From Asterias rubens (taxonomy: Eukaryota; Echinodermata; Asteroidea; Forcipulatida; Asteriidae): DNA of 64,000 nt. Numbering within the stretch: position 1 is the first letter of the stretch; each line of letters opens with the position of its first letter. The stretch covers positions 21,333,919-21,397,918 of the forward strand of contig NC_047062.1 of NCBI RefSeq assembly GCF_902459465.1. The letters run 5' to 3'. Positions 12,510 to 24,800 of this stretch are shown here, one piece after another. A program made the translations under genes and the position numbers. The notes under the pieces were generated by a model. It was given only the letters and a program-made list of their open reading frames with translations, did no database searches and had not been told where the DNA came from.

Positions 12510-13554
12510 ATGTTTATTGAACGTTCCTTGGTACTTTGACTCACGGTGAGGCTTAACCCATGCAAACTGACTCAAAGGATACCCACAATCGTGTTAAATT
12601 GATTCTTTTATTAATATGTTTTCTTGAATATTCTTCATTGATATAGCCATTCATAAGACACTGTCACTCATTGTAAATGTAAATATTCGAAACTCCTCAC
12701 AAAAGCAGGTCATGGTGCTTACTTCGAATTAAACTTGTAAAATGAATTTAGGTGTTTTTGTACATTATAGTTCTTTGCTTAATTTAAAGGTGTCTTTTTG
12801 GTCGACATTTTGTGTAAACAAAAACCAGGCTGGTATCTACACCAATAACCAACGAATTGAGGGCTCCATCGGGACCCAATGTTATAGATCTAATAATTTT
12901 ACTAAAAAAATGTTATTCAAAGGGGTATTTTCGTCATGATCATCATGCCTGTGGTTGTACATTGTGAACGCTAAATCAGTTACTGAACATGTGCAGTAGC
13001 TAGCCGTCAGAAACAGTCAGCTGATGTTGGTAAGTCATTACGTCACACGTGCGTGCATCTACGTCACGCCCCCAACGTTTTCGCTACGGCATTTCGTATA
13101 AACACCTCCCCAACCCTGATTAGGCATAATAACAGTGCTTGTTTTGATTTTTGGTTTGAAGGATATAAACACAGTCATATAGCATCATATAGTCTTGACT
13201 CAAGACGGTTCCTATATTTTTTTCAACAAATATTGGTCAACAGTTTTGTATAAAAGTTAAATATATTTATGAACAAACAACTTTAACAATGTATGTTTAA
13301 TCAGAATAAAATTTATTGGTAATAAATATTTCATCCATTATTGTGATGAATTTATTTCAAGATACACATCATTTTAAAAAAAGTTGTACTTTATTTTAAT
13401 TATGAATAAACATACCAGGCAACCCATGAATATTTCAAACTTAACGGTTATGTTTTCGACAATTATCCCTGTTTTTAAAACACCACTTTGGCTGCCTATA
13501 AGTCTCCGCCATTAGTTTTGAAAACGTGCACTTTTTGACCCAGGCTTCAAGCAG

Positions 13555-13796
13555 GGCCCAATTTCAAAAAGCTGCTAATAAGCACAACAATTTGCCAAGC
13601 ATGAAATTTTTGCCTTGATCAAAACAGGATTATCAACCAAATTTCCACGTGATTTTCAGAATAAGCAAACAACAGTCGATACCAGTAACAAGCAATATGC
13701 AACAAAATGAAATTTGGTCGGTAATCCTGTTTTTATCACGGAAGACATTTCATGCTAAGCAAATTGTTGTGCTTGGCAGCTCTATGTAATTGAGCA
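13555..13796. mobile_element. Palindromic element, AAGCACAACAATTTGC type
   Basis: AAGCACAACAATTTGCCAAGCATGAAAT on the left is mirrored by ATTTCATGCTAAGCAAATTGTTGTGCTT on the right. AAACAGGATTA / TAATCCTGTTT is nested inside. Fragments of the same family appear near 15595-15740, 57110-57195, 60190-60350 and 61510-61615. Confidence 0.65.
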
Positions 13797-14394
13797 CAGG
13801 TTGTCGGTTTACATCTGAAATGGCAGATCAGATTGGTTACGTTAATGCGCAAACAATATATATCAGGAAATATAACTGGCAATAAACTATTGACCTAAGT
13901 ATCACAAAAAGGTTGTTTTAACAATGTTAAAACATTTCTTGAAGCAATCAGACTAGTCCTGAATAGTGGATTTTCTATTCATATTGAATTGTTAAATTAT
14001 TATTTTTTAGGCTAAATACGAGATTAGTACAAAACAAGAGGCAATCATAAGAAGTTCCTGTCTTAGTCCCCCAAAAAGGAGGAAAAAAGCATTCGCAAAG
14101 CACCGTTGCTTATTTTGATTGCCGTTAGCGAAATTAAGCTGATGCCACGGCCTCAGCTAGCTATCGTGGCATTACAGCGCGTGTATTCCACCGCTGGGAT
14201 ATCCGGACGACAAAATCGGTGGACAAGACCACTGTGTCCCCCATAACATTTTCAAGGTACGGATAGAAAATACTACCAGGCGAAGTGTTTCTCTAAAAAA
14301 TATATATGTCCACGTCCCCCACCCAATGCACTGCTGTTTGACACAATAACCCTACTTAATGCATTCATTGGTTTGCACTTTTCTAATTGGTCAT

Positions 14395-14725
14395 TAAATG
14401 ACCTTGTTATGGCAAGGATTCTGGTGCTTCATCAGCAGAGTTTGGGTTCGAATCCCGGTCGTGACACTTGTGTCCTTGAGCAAGACACTTAACCATAAGC
14501 TTCTCTCCACCCAGGGGTAAATGGGTACCTCTGTGAGGGCAGAGATGGTTCTTGTGATAGATTTAGCCGAGTAGCGCATTTGTTGCACGAGGCTGTATAC
14601 TACCCAGGTCAGGTAACTGAGATAGTTTAAGGAATGATTTAAAGCCCAGTGACCAGGGGTAATAGTGTGAAGCGCTTTGGGACGCCCTTTGGGCGTGAAA
14701 AGCACTGTATAACAACTAACTATTA
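14395..14725 (+). mobile_element. tRNA-derived SINE, full-length looking
   Basis: An internal B-box-like GGTTCGAATCC sits near the left end, followed by the body motif CCTTGAGCAAGACACTTAACC. The 3' end reads GCGCTTTGGGACGCCCTTTG, then AAAAGCACTGTATAACAACT and an ATT-rich tail. This is the layout of a pol-III SINE with a LINE-like 3' end. The A box is degraded. Confidence 0.75.
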
Positions 14726-15815
14726 TTATTACAATACTTTATTCAAATCTAACTCTAACAAATGGCTTGTTAGAACATAACAGCAAAGTAGCCTTTAAAT
14801 TCTGACCTGCACTCGATCAATTCCAAAAGCCAAACTTTACTGTTTATTTTACATAATAAAAAGATTACATACCTGGATCACTTTTGCAAGAATGAGGCTT
14901 TTTACATCTCAAATAGAGATGAATTTCAAACATTACAAAAAAAAAGTATGAACATTTCACAAACATGATAAGTACTACTGTATTGCAGTTTTGTTTAAGT
15001 ACTGAGGGACTGGAATTTTGATATTCATATAGATGATGGGAATTCTACTTATAATTACTGGCTTATGTTTTTTATCAAGGAATAGGTACTGTTAAAATAG
15101 TATAGATAACTGCATACACAAACATGAATAAAATTTGAAACAAAATAACAATAAAACATTTTTGTTAGGATTTAGAACTCTGTTGAAAATTAATGTGGTA
15201 GATGTATCAGAACCTGTTTATGTAGTTTTGCTATGCAGTAAAATTACATGTGTTTTGGGGGTGCGCTTTTTATTTTATTTTATTTTTTTTGGGGGGGGGG
15301 GTAAGTTTTGTATATATATATATTTTTTTAAATGTTACATTAACTGCTTGGCAGCTTTAAATGCCCAGACAAAGTTAAATACTGAACAGCTATGCCAACT
15401 TTCACTGAGCTGCTGAAGCAGAAGCTATCCTTAGTAATGATCTGCTAAGCAAAAATGAGTAGGACACGAGTCACAAAGAGTACAGGTGAAACAGTGTTTT
15501 GGCTACTTGTGACTGATCTAGGCATTTTGGCACAAGCCGCTTATGGCTGCTATGGTCTCTGATCTTAAGGAGTAAGGACACATCATCATAGCATTGCTAA
15601 GCATAACAAAAATATGCTTACCAGAAAATATGGTTACCAGCCAAACTACCATGTCACATGTACAATTTGTGACTGGTATCCTGCTCATTTCTGCTTAGCA
15701 GAAAATTGTTTGTCAATATTTCCTGCTTAAGCAGCAAGGCCCAGACTGCAATAATGTCCCAAATTAATACCAAATATTATTCAGGAGATATACCATTGAT
15801 CACCTGCAAGCAAGG

Positions 15816-18800
15816 TCAAAACTCCCAGGAGTCCATCCAATGAAGACCATCCATGTTGCTTGTTGCATTGCCTGATGAGTGTGTTATCCCATAGGATAGA
15901 GGGTGAAACAGGTAGAAACTGAAAGAACAAAACAATCACAATGGTTACTCTGTGGTTAATATAGGTGTACCTGTATAGTTAAGCTATACATATTTCATAA
16001 TTTCAATAGTTAAGCTACAGATATTTCATTATTTCCTACACATAAGATAAGTAAAGCTTTAACTATTATAAACATTATCCTAAAAAGCTTTAAATTCATT
16101 ACAACAAAATCCTTGTTTTGCTTGAATTTAAGTACTTGGTACAAAGCCTGCAAAACCAACTTTAAAAAATAATGAAACTGCAGTTAAAACCTGTGAGGTT
16201 AGCAGAGAGTTATATATAAGAACTAGAGGGCGCACTGGTGATGCTTCTTGCACAAACGCGACGGGACCGCAAGGAGACATGCGTGCGCCATTTTGAACGC
16301 GCGTTGAATATGAAACATTGGAGTTTGTGTTTATTGAACGCTACGCGATGCTGTTAGTCAACTTACAAAATGGCCGCACAAACAAACGCTGTGCGATGTC
16401 AGTTTTGTCAACTTAGAAAATGGCCGCCTGCGCGCATGCCAGGTCGCATATATAGGCCAGTGCGCCCTCTAGTTCTAATATATAACTCTATGGAGGTTAG
16501 AGATGTTTTACACTCTTTATAAGGATTCTATCTATTGGAAAATGGGTGCATCACAAAACTTAATTTCAGCATAATGAATGATTTCTGCAGCAATAACAGA
16601 TGCACACAATGCATTACACACAGTAAAAGGTGTACCATGTTCTACAAGCTCCAAATAAAATCAGCTTGAATGGTGTTAGGGAACTGAAACCAAATGACAA
16701 CACCAGGACTATACAAGGCAATTAAGTTGCAGATTTGAAATATCATACTATGAAGTTAAACGTCTCATCGGAATAGTCAGCCAAATAATGCATCAATATG
16801 TGTAAAACAGAAGAAGAAATTAAACAGCCAAAGCAAAGACACAACCTGGAAAAGGTGAGCTTTTAGAGAAATATCATACTATAAAAAAGTAAGTCAAATA
16901 CATCAGTATTAATAATGCATCAATATAACATTCAACATAAAACAAGGAGAAATTACACAGCCAAATCACAAACAAAGTATTGAAAAGGTGAGTTTTGAGA
17001 GAAATGTCATACATCAATAACAATATCATAATTCAAGAACAAAATGCATCAATATATCAATACAAAACAGGAAGGGAAAATGTTTGTTAAATGCAAATTT
17101 CGAGACACGTTTTAAATTCACTGATATAAACAATCACATAACAAATATTTAAACTTCTTCTCAGTAGTGCATAAACTTTTAAACAATAGGTAAAATGTGT
17201 GCAATTTCTCACCTGTGAATAACAATAGAGAGCACAACAACAATGCTGCTGTTGTAGACACTGAGTTTTGTCTTTGATGGGAAGTAAGCCCCAACAGACT
17301 GGAGGATAAAATCTAACACCACTCCTGCAAAGATGACCAGAAGTAAAGGTTTTAATTACAATTAAATCTAAGGTGTTCTTGCATGTCTAACCATGCAGTC
17401 AAGCGCACTGTACTCAAGCTCTGCTGTCTCTCATCAACAGAGTGTGGGCTCTTGACACTTGTTTCCTTAGGCAAGGCACTTAAACATTATTGATTTGCCC
17501 AATCGAATTGAGGGTAAGCCGTAGGTACCATGTATTGTGTACTGAGCGTAAGTGAACCCAGTACACTTATCCTTATTAAGGGAAGGGGTTCACCCCCGCA
17601 TTTTCTGATATGTACATGTACATGTATGATGGGTTTTAGATTGCGCCACAGCCTATTGTAAAATGCGTCATAGTGGTATGTAAATATACAATTCTTATCT
17701 CAAACATTGCTCCACATGCCTTTCAAAAACAAAAAGGAAAGCTTTGAGATGCCCCGGTGTTATGAAGATCTTTGTAAGAACTACATATTATTATTATAAC
17801 ACATATTTTTAATCAATTATAACAATAATGAGGTAAGATTTATAGAGAGCCCCACAGAAGAGTAATCCTCAAAGGCACTGAACACGTTTGGTAATTGTCA
17901 AACACTATTCTCACTTGGTGTATCTCAACATATGCATAAAATAACAAATCTGTCAGTTGGGCTCCATCGGTCATTGAAGTAGCAAGAAAATAGTGGAAGA
18001 AAAAACACCCTAGCTGCACAAATTTGTGTGCGTTCAAATGCATGAGGCCTTGAGTCGCTTACCTGAGAGCATGCTGTTGAAGAGCATAGCAGGGAAGTAG
18101 TGATGGAAGTACAGGACCCTCCCCATGATGTAAAATGGAGCATAGTGGAGGAGCCATCCCAGGAAGAATAACTCGCATATACTGAAAGTCTTCTGGCATC
18201 TCACTGTAAAAAATAAGGATTATATAAATGTTTTATTTGGTTTGCATCTCCTGCCAATGTGCAGAAGGGAAGTATATGCACAAAAATTACTTGCTAATCT
18301 TTGAGATGTGCTGAAGGTTAGCAAAGATTTTTTCTATCACCATAAAGTGCTTATTTCTTATATGGTTAGCAGAGCAATGACATGGGCCTACTCTTAGCCT
18401 TGGTGTCCTGCCCAACCAATTCCATTCCCATCTCAGTCTTACCTCGCAATGCTGGCGTCACTGTACATCCCTTCTTTTCACTCAGCAACCAGAGTCCATA
18501 CAGAAGGAGAAACACCACGAGGCAAGCCAGGTTGCCAATGAAAACAATTGGGTTGCCAAGTAGATAGATACCCAGGGGGGATTTATGACCCCCAGAGAAC
18601 CACTGTCCCTGGGGAAGGAATGGTAAAGACTGACTCGTAAGACAGTGCCCAGTGTGGGTATGTTAAACAACCATTATTTAGCCCACCTGTGGGCGACAGA
18701 GTGAGTGAGTATACAAGCCTTGCTACCATGGGCAGCCCACCGTATCGATACCTCTCGGCGCTAACCCATGGTGGGGATGCCCTGAAAGACAATGCTGATT

Positions 18801-21800
18801 GGATGTTAAAAGTGACTACTTTGCAGACACCCTCATAGAAACTGTTGAGCACTTGTAGGAAACATGGTACGCGTGTGTCAAAAATGCAAGTATATTGACA
18901 CAATTCCATTTCATATGATTCATTCTTTAACATGGTCAACCGAATTAGACATATCACAAGATCAAAGAAGAATGAGAAACAACCAGTTGCTCTTTGACTT
19001 GATGCTTTTTTTTTGCGAGCTACCAAACTTAACAGGCGTGTAGAGTAGATCGGCCACAGGCTTATTACAATGTGCCAGATTCTGGAACACTTTAATGAAC
19101 CAACTCTAAGATTTATAAGTGAGCAAGGCATGCAGGGGAAAAAAAAGAGTGGCAAGATCGATCATTCCTAGGGACGAGGTTGCCATTATACCAACATACA
19201 TTAATTAACTGTGGCTGCTTACCCTGTAGTTAAATGGCCATTGCCAAGGTCGGGACGTCACCTCCCCTACCTTAGGCTTGAGTTGACTATTGCCCTACAG
19301 GAATACAGGGGGAATAAATAATTTCAGAAAGACAAAATGAAAATATTGACCCAGTTCACCTGATGTCAACACCCACGATAAATCTTTGTTGTGTCAATTT
19401 GGAAGTCAGATTCCCTGTGTACTGTGCAGTGTTTATCTTCATGCGACGCGCCTGAAATTAAACATGCACTGTATCTTTGCATGCATTTTGATTACCAAAA
19501 TGACAGAACATGGGTGACACGGGGCCGATTTCACAAAGAGCCAAGATTGATCGTAACTGCAAACTAATCGCAGTTGACTCGTAAAGTGTGATGTCACAAT
19601 GCAAATCACTATGGTGATACTGACAATTTGTCTTTCAATGTATTTGATTGCTATGTGAAATCGACCCCAGTAGCAGTGTGTGGCATCAGTGCAAGGGACC
19701 TCTACCATACCCCCATACTTGCAACTTGACTCGCAAAGTGGCAGACATTGCGCACACAGTAGCTGTAAGTGATGTAGGGCAAGCGGTGTATACAAGGGTT
19801 TTACTCAAAATATGTAAACCCCAAAACGGAAGTTGGCTGCTGAAACTAAAATTCTTCCTTTTCAAGTTTGAGTTACTACTTCACTCAAGAGATAAAACCC
19901 CCAAAACCCACAACACAGATTTTAGATGAAAATATCAGGTTTTTAGAAGTATTGGAGAGAAAAAAAGAAAGATTTGTAGTCACCTTTAGCATCACCACAT
20001 GGGACTCTATAAATTTCTCCCAAAAAGATGGGGAGAGGACCTCAAAACTGATGTTGGGCACTGTGAAAATAATTACACATAACATCACAAATTAGGAAAG
20101 TACAAGTACATGTACTGCAATCTAATAGAGTGTTGTCACAATCCTGGCTGAACATTTTTTCGGGGGCCAAGGGTCAAGACAACATATGAAGACTCTTAAA
20201 ACAATAAAATGTTTAACTATCATATATTTCATCTAAAACAATTTATAGCCCTAAACTTATATAGGGCCTTACAACTAAAGCATAAACCATAAAGTGCTTA
20301 AAAAGAAATCAAATAACAATGGAATGATGTTTCAAAAAGCACCAAAAACACAAGCACGTTATAACAAGTACTTGCAGTCTATACTTCGCTCAGCCAAAAT
20401 GGCTGCACGCATGAAATTTCCCCAATGACCTTGCTCAGACACTAATGTACTTCTCTTCCAGGTTAAATCTCTATGAAGATTACTTACATCTTGGGTTAGT
20501 ATGATCTTCCACATTCCATAGATCGTTAGAATCTCTTGGATCGGGATTACACGTTACCTCTTGCTGTTCCCATCCCCTGGTCAACAGAAGAAAATTAATT
20601 TCAATTCAATCTACAGATCCTGTACACAATGTAGTTGCTACTAAAGTGAATGGTAAAAGCTTAGGGGCCACCACAGGCATGGAGTTGTAGCTTACCCCCG
20701 CCCCCACCAAAACAAAAGAGGGGGGGGGGAGAAAAGTGCCACTCACAGTAAGGCTTTGTACTGTATTTTGCGGGATCGGTGATGGCTTTTTGCAATCGGT
20801 CAACTTTAGGGATCGGTGGTGGCTTATTGCAATCGCTCAACTTTTGCAACCGGTGATGGAATTTTGCAACGGTCAACTTTAGTGATCGGTGGTGGCTTTT
20901 TGCAATCGGTCAACTTCAGGGATCGGTGGTGGCTTTTTGCAATCAGTCAACTTTAGGGATCGGTGGTGGGATTTTGGGATATCCGAATTTTGCAACCGGT
21001 GATGGAATTTTGGGATATCCGAATTTTGCGTCCGGTCGGTGCAGGCCTACTTCAAAACCTATGATTGTGTAGATTGTGGATAATAATTGTTGTTATTTTC
21101 TAGTTCACACCACCATGGAGGAATAAATTACACTCACCAGCGGGTTGACTGACTTGCCAAACATTTTTAGAAGAGTACCATTTTATACCCAGATAACAAA
21201 CTTACATTGGGCAATCAGTTATTCCAAATTATTACATTATTGCAATCAAGATTTATTAATATCTACAATTTTTGGGGTATTTTATAGCAAAAAATTTTTA
21301 AACAAATTACATTACTTTGTCATGTTTTAATTGTTTTGACAATCTTAAGACATCCTGTGCCACAGCTTTGACACCCTGCCTTGAAAATTGAATATTATGA
21401 CCAATGTCGGTTCAATGCTGGCCCAATGGTGGCCGTTACCAAATCAGTATTGGCACAAAAAAGTTGTTTATACCAATATTTGCCAAAATGGTGTGCCACT
21501 TCGAAACCAGTATTGGCCCAGAAAAAGTTTTCTATACCATTTTGTCAAAATGGCGTGGCACTAAAAAAAAAGGAATTGGCCTAGAAAAGAATGTCTATGG
21601 TGCAGCTACAAAACCAGTGTTGGCCCAATAGAGGTTTTCTACCATTTTGCCAAAATGGTGTGCCACCAACAAACCAGTAGACAGATGACAGAAAGTAAAC
21701 TTTTCATTATCAGACTAAAATTCAACCAGCATTTTAACTTGTAAGTTTTTATTAATAAAATAAAAATGCAAAAAGTATATCAAATATAATAAATTTAAAT

Positions 21801-24800
21801 GAAATTACTTTGCAATAAAAAAGTTCATTGCAATAAAGTGTAGTTGTCCATGATAAACAAAAAACATAAAAAAATGAAAAAACAGCAGCAATAAATAAAT
21901 CAAATTAAAAATGATATGTAAAAACCAATAAAATAATAGAGGTATACATTTTAGAATTTTGTTTTATTAATAGTATTCTGGTTCTCAAAATGCCAGTACC
22001 ATCAGGGGTCGATTTCACAGAGAGTTAGGCCTAGTCCTAACTTAGGACATAGTCCTTGGAGATATAAGAAACAGATGGCTAGTCCTAAGTTAGGACGATT
22101 AACTCTTCCTAACTCGAGATAAGACTAGTCTTAACTCTTTGTGAAATCCACCCCAGCTTCAATAACTTGCATGGGCTAATTCCTTTTTAAATATCAAGTC
22201 GGTTTAGTAACATACTTCTTTACCGTTTTGCCAAAGCCAGTATTGGCATGATTGGCCCCGAAAAGGTTTTCTATATGACACCATTTTGACAAAAATGGTG
22301 TGCAGCTACAAAACCAGTATTGGCTCAATGAGAGGTTTTCTGCCTGTTTTCCCAAATGGTGTGCCGCAAAACCAGTATTGGACCACTGCAGGTTTTCTAC
22401 CACTTTCCCAAAATGGTGCACCACTACAAAACCAGCATTGGCCCATTAAAGGTTCATCATTTTGCCGAAACGGTGTGCCGCACAAAACCAATATTGGCCA
22501 AGACAGGCAAACCTCCGTCCTAACTAAAATAGTTTGCCTCTATAAAACCGACATTGGCCCAGTGTGGGCACTTTACTAGCAAGGACATGACGCTTGACCG
22601 GAAGAAGGCCAGCACTGGCCCAATTCTGGCTCAATATCATCATCATAATTAACGGCACCGTATCGAAACTCGACGCCGGTACATGCCACCATTGGCCCGA
22701 TACTGTATTGTTTGTTAGGCTATAACTGAAAAAAGGTTTGAACATCGTTTGTGAAGTTCTTGGGATATTGTCCCACTTCCGGTTGACCTGGAAGTAGAGC
22801 TAGGTCAATATGGGGGCCAAATTTTGTTAAGGTTAATCCTTAATGCTCAAAGAGTCTCCAAGTGAAAAAGGGTTTGAAAATTAGTGGTGTAGTTCTTGAG
22901 GTATGGTCCCACTTCCAGTTGACCCTGAAGTAGAGGTCAACAAGGGGACACATTTTTCAAAGTTCATATTTAACACAAAGGAGTGTGCAACTGAAAAAAA
23001 AGTTTGGAAATTGGTTGTATAGTTCTTGAGATATGGTCCCACTTCCGGTTGACCCGGAAGTAGAGGTCAACATGGGGTCGCGGAAACTGGAACAAGTTTG
23101 AAATAGGTTGTATAGGTCTTGCGATCTGGTCCCAATTCAGGTTGACCTGGAAGTAGAGGTCAACATGGGGTCATGGTTTTCCAAAGTAAAAATTTAAAAG
23201 GAGTCTTAACTGAAACAAAAAATGAAGATTGATTGTGTAGTATAACTGAAACAAAAAATGGGCCAACTTCCGGTTGACCCGGAAGTATACTTCTTGAGAC
23301 ATGGCGCTCTACTAAGATTTACTAATTAAATATGCAAATGAAGATCACAAGGTTAATTAATTCATAATTTAAAACAAAATTACGTTTAGAGTAAAGCTTA
23401 TTTTCAAGCTTCAATTTTATATAACTCTTTTATCTTTATACTTTATACACCCCCCCCCTAAATTAAGAACTTTATACAGTACGTTTTTCGCTTTGGATTC
23501 AATTAATACGTGCCTCTCCGTTTATTACAAGGAAATATTTGTATAACACATGTACTTTACCTAGCCTTTTATAAAACGTGTTGAGTGTGTCCCGGTCTGT
23601 GTTTGTCCATCACATTTATGATGCACATAATATGTGTTTTCCATCAAAACGGTTTTTGTGTGGTCATAATGTTCTCACCTCCGGGTCTGTTTACACAGGG
23701 CTACTTGTATGATTTCAGATTTCCCCTTACACACAAAACTATCGGTAGAGACTCTTGTTCAAAAACATTTCCCTTCACTGAATATAAATATTTGTATTTC
23801 CCCGGCATACACCAATTCCGGAAGACGACAACCAATTGTGGGACATAGATAACCCTTCCACACCCTCTCCTACCCATTTGTTGTTATTATTATTATCTTT
23901 TTAGAAAGAGCTGATTAATTTGATGTTTGTTGCGTTCCCCCTTACATAGTTATAAAATGGTACTCTTCTAAAAATGTTTGGCAAGTCAGTCAACCCGCTG
24001 GTGAGTGTAATTTATTCCTCCATGGTGGTGTGAAATAGAAAATAACAACAATTAATATCCACAATCTACACAATCATAGGTTTTGAAGTAGGCCTGCACC
24101 GACCGGACGCAAAGTTCGGATATCCCAAAATCCCATCACCGGTTGCAAAAGTTGACCGATTGCAAAAAGCCACCACCGATCTCTAAAGTTGACTGATTGC
24201 AAAAAGCCACCTCCGATCCCTTAAGTTGACCGATTGCAAAAAGCCATCACCGATCGCTAAAGTTGACCGATTGCAAAAAGCCACCACCGATCACTAAAGT
24301 TGACCGATTGCAAAAAGCCATCACCGGTCCCTGAAGTTGACCGATTGCAAAAAGCCATCACCGATCCCTAAAGTTGACCAACTGCAAAAAGCCACCACCG
24401 ATCCCTAACGTTGACCAATTGCAAAAAGCCACCACCGATCACTAAAGTTGACCACTGATTGCAAAAAGCCATCAACGGTCGTGAATATGCATGACCGATC
24501 GCTATACACCATCACCGATCATGAATATGCATGACTGATCGCTAAAATGGACCACCGATCGTGTTTTATCACCGCTCGCTAAAGTTGATCACCGATCGCA
24601 TAGGACCACCACCGATGACAAATTTGATCACCGGTTGCAAAAGACCATCACCGATGATTAAATGCCTCTTTGGCGTTCCATATAGACTTTGATGTTTTTT
24701 TTCATAGAGTACACATTCTGTCCTGCAATAGAAGATAATCTTTGAATGTTTTGTTTCACTGTGTATAGACCTTTATCACAATGCCACCATCTTGGTCATG

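Larger units (their letters stand above)
20750..24665. mobile_element. Foldback-type element with satellite arms in POMT2 intron 12
   Basis: Seen: two long inverted arms. From outside inwards each arm has a satellite of about 37 bp (20760-21045 left; 24115-24660 right, complementary) and then an inner domain of about 150 bp (21045-21190 versus 23945-24113). The inner domains mirror each other, e.g. CCTATGATTGTGTAGATTGT / ACAATCTACACAATCATAGG and CCATGGAGGAATAAATTACA / TGTAATTTATTCCTCCATGG. The 2.75-kb middle carries other minisatellites and no transposase ORF. Known: Drosophila FB and sea urchin TU elements have this outer-satellite/inner-domain plan. Inferred: an echinoderm foldback element. 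The right satellite is about twice as long as the left. Outer boundaries are approximate because no target duplication could be fixed. Confidence 0.7.

Noticed and set aside
14440-14460. tRNA gene suggested by GGTTCGAATCC
   Set aside because: No acceptor or anticodon stem can be closed; the context is a SINE.
18583-19155. 190-codon minus-strand ORF over POMT2 exon 16 edge and intron
   Set aside because: It is out of frame with the spliced POMT2 exon 16 and runs through intron sequence; no domain is visible.
20760-21045. CRISPR-like array of 37-bp repeats
   Set aside because: The DNA is eukaryotic, units are head-to-tail without unique spacers, and no cas genes are present.
22286-22579. Repetitive ORFs with Asn-Gln-Tyr/His-Trp motifs
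   Set aside because: They are open frames through the 67-bp minisatellite; the unit length is not a stable multiple of three.
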